Of a stretch of 64,000 bases of DNA, positions 36,216 through 45,484 are shown piece by piece. Origin of the DNA: Eubacteriales bacterium (GTDB lineage: Bacteria > Bacillota > Clostridia > Lachnospirales > Lachnospiraceae); contig JAUNPS010000005.1 in NCBI GenBank assembly GCA_030536575.1, positions 62,001 through 126,000 of the forward strand. The letters run 5' to 3'. The first letter of the stretch is position 1. Every line of letters begins with the position of its first letter. Below the pieces are notes generated by a model. The model did not search any database and was not told the origin of the DNA. It saw nothing but the letters and a program-made list of their open reading frames with translations. The position numbers and the translations under genes were made by a program.

Positions 36216-37389
36216 ATTCTGCGCTTTGCCGCAGATAATTTTCGACCTTATAGACCTTTCCGTGTTCGTCAAACACGCGCGGAACCCGCTTGCCGATGTC
36301 GCAGACAAATTCGTAGGGGAATCTGCCTGACAGGGCTCCCAAGGTTTCCACGGACAGCGTCGCCCCGCGGTCATTCCCCATCAGCGTTACCTCATCGAGT
36401 TCCTGCGCTTCCGGGATCTCCGTCACGTCCACCATCATCTGATCCATGCAGACTCTGCCGAGAATCCGGGCTTTTTTGCCATGGATCAAAACCCAGCCTT
36501 TGTTCGAAAGGCTGCGGGGGTAGCCGTCCCCGTATCCCACCGGAATGGTCGCGACCCGCATAGGCCCATCGGCCACGAAGGTGCCGCCGTAGCTGACCGC
36601 CGCCCCTGCTTCCAGGTCTTTTATGTACACGATATGGCTTTTCAGCTCCATCACCGGAGACAGGCCCATTTCCCGGCTCACCTCGTCCGAAGGATAGATG
36701 CCGTAAAGGGTGATGCCTGCCCGGACGAGATCCATATTCGCCTGGGGAAGCTCTAAAATCCCCGCGCTGTTCGAACAGTGGTGCAGGGGGATCTTTACGC
36801 CCGCCTCCTCAAGCCGCCGGATATAGTCCGTAAACCGGGCGATCTGCCGGTTCGCCTCCGTCTTATCCGCCTCATCCGCCCTGGCGAAATGGGTAAAAAT
36901 TCCTTCGATGGACAGGTTTGGAAGCTGGCTGATCCGGACAACCTCCGCCACACTGGACGCATCGTCCTTCACGCCGATGCGGGACATGCCCGTATCTACG
37001 GCCAGATGCACCAGCGCCGTTTTCCCAAGCTTTTTTGCGGCCTCGGACAGCTTCCGGGCGCTTTCATACTGAAACACCACCGGGCGGATTTCATGGGACA
37101 CCAGCTCCTCATAATGTTCCTGGAAAGTGTATCCCAGAATCAGGATCGGCTTTTTCAGCCCGGCGCTCCGAAGAGCCAGCGCTTCGTCGGCCGTGGCCAC
37201 CGCATAGCCCCAGAGATAAGGAAGGGGTTCTGCGTGCCGTGCGATCTCGGCTGCGCCGTGGCCGTATCCATCCGTCTTGATGACGGCAATCATCTGTGTC
37301 TCTTCCCGGATATTCGCCCGCATTTTTCCCAGGTTTTCCAGGATCGCGTCCATGTGGATGGCCGCGTACACCCTGCTGTAACATTCCAT
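36214..37389 (-). CDS. alr: Alanine racemase
   Basis: This PLP-dependent racemase makes D-alanine for peptidoglycan. The 391-residue protein contains IAVIKTDGYGHGAAEIA with the PLP lysine, LVHLAVDTGMSRIGV, LHHCSNSAGILEL, VRAGITLYGIYPSDE and GRVCMDQMMVDVTEI, all standard. The start at 37389 (GGAGG 10 nt upstream) is preferred to the ATG at 37398, which overlaps that site and would place the ATG one base after it. The gene begins 6 bp after the nnrD stop. Its neighbour ndoA is the usual Firmicute partner. Confidence 0.96.
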   Translation of the reverse strand: MECYSRVYAAIHMDAILENLGKMRANIREETQMIAVIKTDGYGHGAAEIARHAEPLPYLWGYAVATADEALALRSAGLKKPILILGYTFQEHYEELVSHEIRPVVFQYESARKLSEAAKKLGKTALVHLAVDTGMSRIGVKDDASSVAEVVRISQLPNLSIEGIFTHFARADEADKTEANRQIARFTDYIRRLEEAGVKIPLHHCSNSAGILELPQANMDLVRAGITLYGIYPSDEVSREMGLSPVMELKSHIVYIKDLEAGAAVSYGGTFVADGPMRVATIPVGYGDGYPRSLSNKGWVLIHGKKARILGRVCMDQMMVDVTEIPEAQELDEVTLMGNDRGATLSVETLGALSGRFPYEFVCDIGKRVPRVFDEHGKVYKVENYLRQSAE

Positions 37390-37394
37390 GTTTC

Positions 37395-38933
37395 TCATTC
37401 CTCCGTTTTTTCAGCCGGCGTCTGGGCCGGTTCGTAAAAAATGTACTGCAATGCTTCGATGATCTCGCCTGCGAGCATCCCTCTGGCGCTGCTCTTCTCC
37501 TTCGCGAGATCGCCGCCCATTCCATGGACGAACACGCCTAAAATCGCCGCCTGAAGAGGCGCACATCCCTGGGCCAGAAGGCCTGTGATGATGCCTGCCA
37601 GCACATCCCCGGAGCCGCCGGTGGCCATGCCGTCGTTCCCGGTCTCATTGATCCAGGCTTCCTCTCCGTCGGAAATGACCGTCCGCGCGCCTTTTAAGAC
37701 GCAGATGACCTTGTGGGCTTTTGCAAAATCCCGGCAAACGGAAATCGGGTCGCCCGTAACGTCCCCCACAGCACAGTGCAGCAGCCGCGCCATCTCTCCC
37801 GGATGGGGCGTAAGGATCACCGGAACCGGAATCGTCTCCAGGATCTCCGATTCGTCCGCAAGCAGGTTCAGCCCGTCTGCGTCCAGAACCAGCGGGCCGC
37901 GCAGGTGGTGCAGCATCTGGATCAGAAGCTCCTTTTTCCAGGGCAGGGTTCCATAGCCCGGCCCGATGCAGGCCGCCTTAGCCCAGTGTACCGCTTCCAA
38001 TGCGGTAAAGGAGTCCGCTTCCTGGGGCTGCATGGCTTCCGGCGAAGTCGTCAGGGTGTCCATGATCGCCTCCGGCAGCAGCGTCTGTAAGCAGACCCGG
38101 TTACTTTCCTCGGTCAGGATGCGGACGAGCCCTGCGCCGGTGCGGTAAGCCGCTTTGGCAGCCATGAAAGCCGCGCCGCTCATGTTCTTCGTACCTGCGA
38201 CGATCAGGGCTTTCCCGTAGGTGCCTTTGTTGCTGTCTTTGTGCCGCGGCGGAAGCCAGGAAAAAGCTTCCCTGGTGACCGCGTGGATCAGCGGCTGTTC
38301 ACAGAGGCTTTCCGGGGTAATCCCGATCTGGCACAGTTTTACGGTTCCGCAGTATTCGGCTCCCGGATACAGCACATGGCCGATTTTCCGGAAAGCGAAG
38401 GTCACTGTCATCTTCGCCCGGACGGCAGCCCCTATCACCTTGCCCGTATCGGCGCTGATACCGGAGGGAATATCCACCGCCAGCACGGGGGTCTGGCTTT
38501 CGTTGATCTGCTCGATCCATTCCCGGTAAGCGCCTGTAACCTCTCTGGAGAGGCCGACGCCAAAAAGAGCGTCTACGATACAAGTATATTCCGAAAACTG
38601 CGGATTTTTGCAAAAAGAAAGGCCGTAAGCCTCACAAATCGTTTTCTGTATTCTGGCATCCTTCGTCAGTTTCTCCGGGTTTCCGGCAAAAAAGAGCTCC
38701 GCTTCGACGCCCCGCTCGTGCAGGATGCGCGCAAGACAGAAGCCGTCCCCGCCGTTATTCCCGCTGCCGCACGCCACCAAAACCTTCGCCGTGTCAAAAA
38801 CGCCCTCCCGGCAGAGGGCGTCCGCGCAGGCTAAGGCCGCCCGCTCCATTAAAACCAGGGACGGGATCCCGAAATGTTCGATCGTGCGCGCGTCGCAGGC
38901 GCGCATCTGGGCGCTGTTTAAAAGGTGTTCCAT
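37395..38933 (-). CDS. nnrD: Bifunctional NAD(P)H-hydrate epimerase / dehydratase
   Basis: This two-domain repair enzyme handles damaged NAD(P)H hydrates. Residues about 1-215 form the epimerase (NnrE/YjeF-N): VACGSGNNGGDGFCLARILH and LAVDIPSGISADTGKVIGA. Residues about 225-505 form the ATP/ADP-dependent dehydratase (NnrD): LIVAGTKNMSGAAFMAAKAA, VLDADGLNLLADE, ILTPHPGEMARLL and GMATGGSGDVLAGIITGLLA. The total of 512 residues is normal for the fusion. The ATG at 38933 follows GGAGG by 5 nt. Confidence 0.96.
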   Translation of the reverse strand: MEHLLNSAQMRACDARTIEHFGIPSLVLMERAALACADALCREGVFDTAKVLVACGSGNNGGDGFCLARILHERGVEAELFFAGNPEKLTKDARIQKTICEAYGLSFCKNPQFSEYTCIVDALFGVGLSREVTGAYREWIEQINESQTPVLAVDIPSGISADTGKVIGAAVRAKMTVTFAFRKIGHVLYPGAEYCGTVKLCQIGITPESLCEQPLIHAVTREAFSWLPPRHKDSNKGTYGKALIVAGTKNMSGAAFMAAKAAYRTGAGLVRILTEESNRVCLQTLLPEAIMDTLTTSPEAMQPQEADSFTALEAVHWAKAACIGPGYGTLPWKKELLIQMLHHLRGPLVLDADGLNLLADESEILETIPVPVILTPHPGEMARLLHCAVGDVTGDPISVCRDFAKAHKVICVLKGARTVISDGEEAWINETGNDGMATGGSGDVLAGIITGLLAQGCAPLQAAILGVFVHGMGGDLAKEKSSARGMLAGEIIEALQYIFYEPAQTPAEKTEE

Positions 38934-38961
38934 AGAGACCTCCAAATTCTGGATCATGCAA

Positions 38962-39005
38962 AAAACAACGTGAAAACAGCCGCATGGTCTGCTACACGTT
39001 GTTTT
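38962..39005 (-). terminator. Intrinsic (bidirectional-looking) terminator after rex
   Basis: AAAACAACGTG (38962-38972) pairs perfectly with CACGTTGTTTT (38995-39005) over a 22-nt loop. A-runs and T-runs flank the stem on both strands. It separates rex from nnrD. Confidence 0.75.
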
Positions 39006-39015
39006 TCGGGAAACT

Positions 39016-39663
39016 TCACTGTTTCTTATGCTGCTGATTATAGCGGTTTAAATTATAGGAAAGCTGCATCAGGCTTTCCGACAGGTGGACATTTTCTACA
39101 ATCACATGCTCCGGCAGGTGCAGATCCGTGTGGGCGAAATTCCACAGGGCACGCACGCCGTTTTCCACCAGGACATCCGCCATTTCTCTGGCGTTGGCCT
39201 TTGGCAGGGTCAAAGCCGCGATATCCACCTGATTTTCCTTTAAAAAGGTGGGGAGCTCTTCGGACATCCGGATGGGAATCCCCCGGACGGCGATCCCCTG
39301 CAGCACCGGGTTTACGTCAAACAGCCCGGTAACGAGAAAGCCTTTCTTTTCAAACTGAACATAATTCGCCAGGGCCTGGCCTAAATTCCCGGCGCCGACG
39401 ATGATCACGTTATAACTGCGATCCAGTCCTAATATTTTTCCTATTTCTGAATGCAGGTATTTGACATTATACCCATATCCCTGCTGCCCGAATCCGCCGA
39501 AATTGTTTAAATCCTGACGAATCTGGGAGGCGGTCACCTGCATCTGATCACTTAATTCATTGGATGAAATCCGCTCTACGCCGCTCTCCAGAAGCTCTCC
39601 CAGATACCGGTAATACCTGGGAAGCCGCTTTACGACGGCCCGCGATATCTCCTTTCCCTCCAC
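39016..39663 (-). CDS. rex: Redox-sensing transcriptional repressor Rex
   Basis: This repressor senses the NADH/NAD+ ratio and controls fermentation genes. The 215-residue protein has an N-terminal winged helix (VVKRLPRYYRYLGELLESGV, SSNELSDQMQVTASQIRQDL, NFGGFGQQGYGYNV) and a Rossmann domain (VIIVGAGNLGQALANYVQF, LFDVNPVLQGIAVRGIP). The start is GTG at 39663, with AAGGA 11 nt upstream. This gives the family-typical start EGKEISRAVVKRLPRYY, while the open frame to 39771 adds unrelated residues. It stands alone between the aspartokinase gene and a terminator. Confidence 0.95.
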   Translation of the reverse strand: MEGKEISRAVVKRLPRYYRYLGELLESGVERISSNELSDQMQVTASQIRQDLNNFGGFGQQGYGYNVKYLHSEIGKILGLDRSYNVIIVGAGNLGQALANYVQFEKKGFLVTGLFDVNPVLQGIAVRGIPIRMSEELPTFLKENQVDIAALTLPKANAREMADVLVENGVRALWNFAHTDLHLPEHVIVENVHLSESLMQLSYNLNRYNQQHKKQ

Positions 39664-39779
39664 GACTCTATCATTCCTTCCGCAATAAGTTATTCCTATT
39701 ATAAAGGATGATCCGCAGAATGTCAAATAAATATCAAGAAATCCGTCATAAAACAAACAAAACGTGCACAATCCAATGA

Positions 39780-41099
39780 TTAAAGCCGGGCGGTTACAAA
39801 AATATCGTAGATGGCCTTGATGGCGTTTTCGAAGTCTTCGTTCCGCACGCCGATGATGATGTTCAGCTCGCTGGAGCCCTGGTCGATCATCTTGATGTTA
39901 ATGTTCGCGTGGGCCAGGGCGGAGAAAATCCTTCCAGCCACGCCGCGGTTCGAACGCATCCCGCGTCCCACGACGGCAATCAGCGCCAGGTCGGCTTCCA
40001 GCTCCAGGGAGTCCGGCTCCACAGCCCGGTGGATCCCGGCCATAATCTTCTGCTCATGTTCTTCAAACTCGGTCTGATGGACAAAGATAGTCATCGTATC
40101 GATGCCGGAGGGCATGTGTTCGAAGGAAACCCCATTCTCCTCGAAGACTTCCAGGACTTTCCGGCCAAAACCGATTTCCGCGTTCATCATGTCTTTTTCA
40201 ATGTTCAGCGCGGCGAAGCCTTTCTTCCCTGCAATGCCGGTGATGGTGAATTTCGGGCGGCGGCAGGTGCTTTCCACGATCAGGGTGCCCCGGTCGTCAG
40301 GACGGTTCGTGTTTCGGATATTGATCGGGATCCCTTCTTTTCGCACCGGGAAAATGGCGTCTTCGTGGAGCACCGTCGCGCCCATGTAGGAGAGCTCCCG
40401 CAGTTCCCGGTAGGTAATGGTCTCGATGACTTCCGGATTCTCGATGATCCGCGGATCGGTCACCAGGAAGCCGGACACGTCCGTCCAGTTCTCGTACATG
40501 TCCGCAAAAATGGCTTTCGCCACAATGGAGCCGGTCACATCGGAGCCGCCTCTTGAGAAGGTGCAGATGCGCCCGTCGTCGTAAGCGCCGTAAAATCCGG
40601 GGATTACGGCGGTTTGGGTGTCTTTTAACCGGACGGAAAGGGCTTTGTTCGTCTTCTCCGCATTGAAGGTGCCGTCGTCGAAGAAGAAAACGGCTTCCGC
40701 CGGGTCGATAAATTCGTAGCCCAGATAATTGGCCATCAGGCGGCCGTTTAAATATTCTCCTCTGGATGCGGCGTAGTCTTTTCCTGCCCCTGCTTCGAAC
40801 TGGCGGGCGATCTCCTCAAACTCCTCTTTCAGGCTGATGGAAAGGCCCAGGCCGTCGATGATCTCCTGATAACGGGCTTCGATGGCGGCAAGTTCTTCGG
40901 AAAAGTCCTCTTTCGCTTCCGCTTTCGCATAGCAGGCATACAGCATATCTGTCACTTTCGTGTCTTTCTCAAACCGTTTTCCGGGTGCGGATGGGATCAC
41001 ATAGCGCCTTCCCTCGTCCGCCCGGATGATCTCTCCGACTTTCTGAAACTGTTCCGCGCTCGCCAGAGAGCTGCCTCCAAATTTTACTACTTTTTTCAT
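39780..41099 (-). CDS. Aspartokinase
   Basis: The 439-residue aspartate kinase catalyses the first step of lysine, threonine and methionine synthesis. The N-terminal catalytic part has VVKFGGSSLASAEQFQKVGE, ASRGEYLNGRLMANYLG, VIPGFYGAY and TFSRGGSDVTGSIVAKAIFA. Two C-terminal ACT domains (ITGIAGKKGFAALNIEKDMM, LIAVVGRGMRSNRGVAGRIF) bind the feedback amino acid. The layout is the single-chain LysC/YclM type. GAGGAGG precedes the ATG. A promoter-like pair lies at 41145-41173. No lysine riboswitch fits in the short leader. The gene is divergent from an ABC-F gene. Confidence 0.94.
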   Translation of the reverse strand: MKKVVKFGGSSLASAEQFQKVGEIIRADEGRRYVIPSAPGKRFEKDTKVTDMLYACYAKAEAKEDFSEELAAIEARYQEIIDGLGLSISLKEEFEEIARQFEAGAGKDYAASRGEYLNGRLMANYLGYEFIDPAEAVFFFDDGTFNAEKTNKALSVRLKDTQTAVIPGFYGAYDDGRICTFSRGGSDVTGSIVAKAIFADMYENWTDVSGFLVTDPRIIENPEVIETITYRELRELSYMGATVLHEDAIFPVRKEGIPINIRNTNRPDDRGTLIVESTCRRPKFTITGIAGKKGFAALNIEKDMMNAEIGFGRKVLEVFEENGVSFEHMPSGIDTMTIFVHQTEFEEHEQKIMAGIHRAVEPDSLELEADLALIAVVGRGMRSNRGVAGRIFSALAHANINIKMIDQGSSELNIIIGVRNEDFENAIKAIYDIFVTARL

Positions 41100-41144
41100 A
41101 ATCTTCTGTGTTCCTCCTCAGTTGCTTCGCGTCAAATTCATTTT

Positions 41145-41173
41145 ATCTTAGCGCAAAAATGCCGCCGCGTCCA
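41145..41173 (-). promoter_or_regulatory. Probable sigma-A promoter of the aspartokinase gene
   Basis: On minus, TGGACG (41173-41168) and TAAGAT (41150-41145) are 17 bp apart, the same pair and spacing as before proB. The start codon is 45 bp downstream. An extended -10 candidate for the divergent ABC-F gene (TGCTAAAAT, ending 41228) lies in the same intergenic region. Confidence 0.5.
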
Positions 41174-41274
41174 GTATTTTTCGAATTTTTGTAAAAAAAC
41201 TGGTATCCGCAGGGAACCTGTGCTAAAATAAGAGGTGATTGTCACAAAGATTTACGAAAAAGGAAGGAACGAAC

Positions 41275-43194
41275 ATGATACTGGCCTGTCAAAACATCCA
41301 AAAAAGCTTCGGAACGGACGTCATTTTAAAAGACGCGTCCTTTCACATCGAAGACCGGGAAAAGGCGGCGGTCGTCGGCATCAACGGGGCCGGGAAATCC
41401 ACCCTCTTAAAGATCATCATGCACGAACTGGACCCGGACGGCGGGGAGGTCATCCTCTCCAAAGGCAAAACCATCGGCTATCTGGCCCAGCATGACGCGG
41501 TTTCCTCTGAAAACACGATTTATGAAGAGCTGCTCTCCGTCAAGCAGGATATTCTGGACATGGAGAAGCGCATCCGCACTCTGGAACAGCAGATGAAGAC
41601 CCTGGAGGGCGCCGCCCTGACCGCTGTCCTGGAGACTTATAACCGGCTGAACACCGAATTCGAACACCAGAACGGCTACGCCTGCCAGAGCGAAGTGACC
41701 GGCGTATTAAAGGGCCTTGGCTTTGCCGAAGACGAGTTTTCGAAAAAAGTCAGCACCCTCTCCGGCGGCCAGAAGACCCGCGTCGCCCTTGGCAAGCTTC
41801 TGCTCACCGCCCCGGATATCATCCTGCTGGACGAGCCCACGAACCATCTGGACATGCAGTCCATTGCCTGGCTGGAGACGTATCTGCTGAATTATGCGGG
41901 CGCGGTTCTGATCGTCGCCCATGACCGCTATTTCCTGAACCGGGTGGTGACGAAGATCATTGAGATCGATAATGGAAATGTGTCCACTTATCTGGGAAAT
42001 TATTCGGACTACGCCGCCAAGCGCGCCCAAATCCGGGAAGCCCAGCTAAAGGCGTACTTAAACCAGCAGCAGGAAATCAAGCACCAGCAGGAAGTCATCA
42101 CGAAATTAAAGTCCTTTAACCGGGAGAAATCTATCCGCCGGGCGGAAAGCCGGGAGAAAATGCTGGACAAGATGGAGCGCCTGGAAAAGCCCTCGGAAGT
42201 AAGCGCCGATATGCACATTACCCTCTCCCCCCGGACCGTCAGCGGAAATGACGTGCTCACCGTGGAGGGCCTGGCGAAGTCTTTTGACGGCAATACGCTG
42301 TTTTCCGACCTGAACTTCCAGATCAAACGGGGCGAGCGCGTAGCCATCATCGGGAACAACGGCACCGGGAAAACCACGATCCTGAAGATCTTAAACGGCC
42401 TTCTGGAGCCGGATGCCGGCTATTTCACCCTTGGAAGCAAGGTGCAGATCGGCTACTACGATCAGGAGCACCACGTCCTCCATATGGAAAAGACGCTGTT
42501 CCAGGAGATTTCCGATACCTACCCCACGCTCAGTAATACGGAAATCCGGAATGTCCTGGCGGCTTTCCTCTTTACCGGGGACGATGTGTTTAAGCGGATT
42601 TCGGATTTAAGCGGCGGCGAGCGGGGCCGGGTCTCCCTTGCCAAGCTGATGCTCTCGGAAGCGAATTTCATCATCCTGGACGAGCCGACGAACCATCTGG
42701 ACATTACCTCTAAGGAAATTCTGGAACAGGCATTAAACAGCTATACCGGAACCCTGCTCTACGTTTCCCACGACCGTTATTTTATCAATCAGACGGCCAG
42801 CCGGATTCTGGAGCTGACGGGGAATACGCTGGTGAATTATATTGGGAATTACGACTATTATCTGGAGAAAAAAGAGGAGCTGACTGCGATTTATGCGGCC
42901 GGGCAGGCCGGGAAAGAGGAAGCGCCCCTGACCCAGGAATCGGCCACGAAAACCGACTGGAAACAGCAGAAGGAGGAGCAGGCCAGACTGCGCAAGCGGC
43001 AGAATGACCTGAAAAAGACGGAGGAGCGGATTGCCGCGCTGGAGGCCAGGGATAAGGAAATCGATGCGGAGCTGGAAAAAGAAGAGGTCTTTACGCAGGT
43101 TTCCGAATGTGTGAAGCTAAATACGGAAAAGGCGGCGATTCTGGAGGAACTGGAAGTGCTGTATGAGAAATGGGAAGAATTGGCTGAGGAGTGA
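41275..43194 (+). CDS. ABC-F family ATPase (ribosome-associated, YdiF/YkpA type)
   Basis: The 639-residue soluble protein has two ABC ATPase domains and no membrane segment. Domain 1: VVGINGAGKSTLLKI, TLSGGQKTRVALGKLLL, IILLDEPTNHLD. Domain 2: IIGNNGTGKTTILKI, LSGGERGRVSLAKLML, FIILDEPTNHLD. Between them is the P-site linker (QQQEIKHQQEVITKLKSFN), and the C-terminus is a charged coiled coil. ABC-F proteins bind the ribosomal E site and relieve stalls; some give antibiotic resistance. This one looks like the housekeeping type, but resistance cannot be excluded. The ATG at 41275 follows AGGAAGGAACGAAC. An upstream ATG frame to 41239 lacks a good site. Confidence 0.94.
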   Translation: MILACQNIQKSFGTDVILKDASFHIEDREKAAVVGINGAGKSTLLKIIMHELDPDGGEVILSKGKTIGYLAQHDAVSSENTIYEELLSVKQDILDMEKRIRTLEQQMKTLEGAALTAVLETYNRLNTEFEHQNGYACQSEVTGVLKGLGFAEDEFSKKVSTLSGGQKTRVALGKLLLTAPDIILLDEPTNHLDMQSIAWLETYLLNYAGAVLIVAHDRYFLNRVVTKIIEIDNGNVSTYLGNYSDYAAKRAQIREAQLKAYLNQQQEIKHQQEVITKLKSFNREKSIRRAESREKMLDKMERLEKPSEVSADMHITLSPRTVSGNDVLTVEGLAKSFDGNTLFSDLNFQIKRGERVAIIGNNGTGKTTILKILNGLLEPDAGYFTLGSKVQIGYYDQEHHVLHMEKTLFQEISDTYPTLSNTEIRNVLAAFLFTGDDVFKRISDLSGGERGRVSLAKLMLSEANFIILDEPTNHLDITSKEILEQALNSYTGTLLYVSHDRYFINQTASRILELTGNTLVNYIGNYDYYLEKKEELTAIYAAGQAGKEEAPLTQESATKTDWKQQKEEQARLRKRQNDLKKTEERIAALEARDKEIDAELEKEEVFTQVSECVKLNTEKAAILEELEVLYEKWEELAEE

Positions 43195-43197
43195 TCC

Positions 43198-43863
43198 TCA
43201 GCCAAATATTTTTTTCGCTTCTTCCAGGCGGGCATAGAACTGGGGGTAGAAATCCTGCTCCGGGTCGTAGGGCTTCTGGTAAAAAGCTTTTAACAGATAG
43301 AGATTTGTGTTTTTCGCGAGGGCGTCTTCCGCCGGGGCGTCGGCGAGCATGGTTTCCAGGTGTTCTAAAAAATAGTGCCAGTCGGTGATGTACTGCTCGT
43401 AGGTTTTGAGGTTTGGGGTGTCGATCCATTTCTGGACTTTGACCTTGGAGCGGTTTTCTTTTTTGCACTCGTGAACCTGAAGGAAGTAGCGAAAGCTTCC
43501 GTTTTCGTAGTAGCGGCCCAGGGGGAAGAGGCGGCAGATGCCGGGGCGGAAGGGGTGGATGGTGCAGCGGCCTTCGGCGTTCAGGAAGGGGCAGGCTTCG
43601 GTGGTTTCGTCCATTTTCAGGTTGGGGAGGATGAGGCCGTCGACGACGTTGAGTTCCAGGTGGGTGGTTAGGAGGGCGTCGAAGGTGGCGGGGAGGTTTT
43701 GGGTGAGGCGGTGGATGTCCAGGGGGTCCAGGATGATGGAGGCGCCCATGGAGCGGCAGCAGGCGCTGCAGCCCTGGCAGTCGCCGCAGCCGGCCTTTAC
43801 CAAATCATTTCGAGTATAAAGTTTTCCATCCGAAATTTCTTCCAAACTCACGTTTCTCTTCAT
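43198..43863 (-). CDS. YkgJ-family cysteine cluster protein
   Basis: The 221-residue protein has the zinc- or iron-sulfur-binding pattern AGCGDCQGCSACCRSMGASI, a following ETTEACPFLNAEGRCTIHPF, and RPGICRLFPLGRYY, which together define the YkgJ/CxxCxxCC family. It is cytoplasmic and of unknown function. The ATG at 43863 (AAAGGAAACAAT upstream) replaces an upstream frame to 43899 that runs into the repeat region. It converges on the ABC-F gene, with 3 bp between the stops. Confidence 0.9.
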   Translation of the reverse strand: MKRNVSLEEISDGKLYTRNDLVKAGCGDCQGCSACCRSMGASIILDPLDIHRLTQNLPATFDALLTTHLELNVVDGLILPNLKMDETTEACPFLNAEGRCTIHPFRPGICRLFPLGRYYENGSFRYFLQVHECKKENRSKVKVQKWIDTPNLKTYEQYITDWHYFLEHLETMLADAPAEDALAKNTNLYLLKAFYQKPYDPEQDFYPQFYARLEEAKKIFG

Positions 43864-43900
43864 ATTGTTTCCTTTATCCTTTACACGGAATCTCGGCAAA

Positions 43901-44096
43901 GGCCTCGATTCCGATATTGATTGCCCTCAGGTTTTCGGGAAATGCACCCGAAAACACTTCGCGGGACTGTGACTACTGGGGCTTTTGAGGCCTGCCCTCC
44001 GACTAAGGGCCTCGATTCCGAGATGATTGCCCTCGCGGGACTGCGGCTACTGGGGCTTTTGAGGCCTGCCTTCCGACTAAGGGCCTCGATTCCGCG
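43901..44096. repeat. Short tandem repeat region (74-bp period, two full units plus a partial)
   Basis: Two units starting GCGGGACTG at 43961 and 44035 have a 74-bp period. Each contains CTACTGGGGCTTTTGAGGCC and then ACTAAGGGCCTCGATTCCG. Their difference is a few substitutions (TGTGA/TGCGG, CCCTCC/CCTTCC). A third GGCCTCGATTCCG copy lies at 43901-43913. The interval between it and unit 1 holds an extra perfect hairpin, GTTTTCGGG...CCCGAAAAC (43931-43955). Each unit can fold GAGGCC...GGCCTC on minus. The whole space between the YkgJ gene and icd (43864-44106) has no gene otherwise. Confidence 0.8.
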
Positions 44097-44106
44097 CTGA
44101 CTGCAC

Positions 44107-45315
44107 TTACAGCAGGGCTTCCAGCTCCTGGCGCACGGCCTTGATGAACGCTTCGCTGTTTAATACCGTGGGGTTCTCGATCGTGGTGATCAGCGCAAGG
44201 TCTTTGGTCATTTTCCCGCTCTCGATGGTTGCGATCGTGGCTTTTTCCAGCTTGTCCGCGAAATCCATTAGATCCGTCAGGCCATCCAGCTCCCCGCGCT
44301 TGCGCAGCGCGCCGCTCCACGCGAAAATCGTCGCCACCGAATTCGTAGACGTCTCCTCTCCCGCCAGATGCTTATAGTAATGGCGCTGTACCGTCCCATG
44401 CGCCGCCTCATACTCAAAGTTTCCATCCGGGGAAACCAGGACCGACGTCATCATCGCCAGCGAACCAAACGCCGACGAAACCATATCGCTCATCACATCG
44501 CCGTCATAATTCTTGCAGGCCCAGATAAATCCGCCCTCCGCCTTCATGATCCGCGCCACGGCGTCGTCAATCAGCGTATAGAAATAGGTGATGCCAGCCT
44601 TTTCAAACAGCTCTTTGTACTGCGCATCATAAATTTCCTGGAAAATATCCTTAAACGTATGGTCATATTTTTTCGAAATCGTATCCTTGGTGGCAAACCA
44701 CAGATCCTGCTTCGTATCCAGCGCATATTTGAAGCAGCTGTGCGCAAAGCTCTCAATCGAACTCTGTAAGTTATGCATGCCCTGAAGCACGCCAGGCCCC
44801 TTAAATTCGTGGATCAGCTCTCTGGTCTCCGTCCCGTCTTCCGCCGTAAAGACCAGCTCGGCCTTTCCCGCGCAGGGCACCTTCATTTCGCTCGCCTTGT
44901 AAACGTCGCCGTAGGCATGTCTCGCCAGCGTAATCGGCTTTTTCCAGTTCTTCACACAGGGCTCGATGCCTTTCACCACAATGGGCGCGCGGAAAACCGT
45001 CCCGTCCATGATCGCACGGATCGTCCCGTTCGGGCTCTTCCACATTTCTTTCAGATTATATTCCTTTACACGGGCGGCGTTCGGGGTGATCGTGGCGCAT
45101 TTTACCGCAACCCCGTACTTTTTCGCCGCATAGGCGCTGTCATAGGTCACCTGGTCGTCCGTCTCGTTCCGGTGCTCCAGCCCTAAGTCATAATATTCGG
45201 TCTTCAGGTCAACGAATGGAAGAAGAAGCTCCTCTTTAATCATTTTCCAGAGGATGCGGGTCATCTCGTCTCCGTCCATCTCAACCAGCGGTGTCTTCAT
45301 GTTCAGTTTTTCCAT
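44107..45315 (-). CDS. icd: NADP-dependent isocitrate dehydrogenase (eukaryote-like IDH type)
   Basis: This oxidative decarboxylase of isocitrate gives 2-oxoglutarate and NADPH. The 402-residue protein begins [18 protein letters not shown] and contains [59 protein letters not shown] and [20 protein letters not shown]. This is the dimeric IDH class also found in eukaryotes. The ATG at 45315 follows GAGGAGGAA. It is the third gene of an operon with Re-citrate synthase and GntR and supplies 2-oxoglutarate for glutamate. No aconitase gene is in the window. The 142-bp insertion lies just upstream, ending 19 bp before the ribosome site region. Confidence 0.96.
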   Translation of the reverse strand: MEKLNMKTPLVEMDGDEMTRILWKMIKEELLLPFVDLKTEYYDLGLEHRNETDDQVTYDSAYAAKKYGVAVKCATITPNAARVKEYNLKEMWKSPNGTIRAIMDGTVFRAPIVVKGIEPCVKNWKKPITLARHAYGDVYKASEMKVPCAGKAELVFTAEDGTETRELIHEFKGPGVLQGMHNLQSSIESFAHSCFKYALDTKQDLWFATKDTISKKYDHTFKDIFQEIYDAQYKELFEKAGITYFYTLIDDAVARIMKAEGGFIWACKNYDGDVMSDMVSSAFGSLAMMTSVLVSPDGNFEYEAAHGTVQRHYYKHLAGEETSTNSVATIFAWSGALRKRGELDGLTDLMDFADKLEKATIATIESGKMTKDLALITTIENPTVLNSEAFIKAVRQELEALL

Positions 45316-45342
45316 GTTGGGGTTCCTCCTCATTCTGTGATT

Positions 45343-45484
45343 GTTACTGTTTACTCGTACCTCGTTCCAGTAACGATTCACAGGCTCATTTTAAGTTTTG
45401 CTTCGCAAAAGAGCCTGCTCACTCTTGAATCATGTTCTTACGTACCTGAGCAGCTGAGTGCTCAGGTACTGGCTGAATAGTAAC
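45343..45484. mobile_element. Small hairpin-rich insertion (MITE-like), copy 2, 142 bp
   Basis: This has the same length as copy 1 (17516-17657) and seven differences from it. It is flanked by CTGTGATT on both sides (45335-45342 and 45485-45492), different from the repeat at copy 1, so each was probably made on insertion. Its terminal inverted repeat is GTTACTG / CAGTAAC, with one end base changed (TAGTAAC). It lies between gntR and icd. Its minus strand supplies the last 21 codons and stop of gntR. Confidence 0.8.

Noticed and set aside
39664..39779. Rex operator before rex
   Set aside because: No TTGTTAA...TTAACAA-type palindrome was found; the region has AT-rich runs only.
41100..41274. 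Lysine riboswitch or T-box before aspartokinase
   Set aside because: The minus leader after the promoter is only about 45 nt, too short for either; no conserved blocks are seen.
43931..43955. GTTTTCGGG/CCCGAAAAC hairpin as a terminator
   Set aside because: It has no T-tract on either strand, so it was kept as part of the repeat region.
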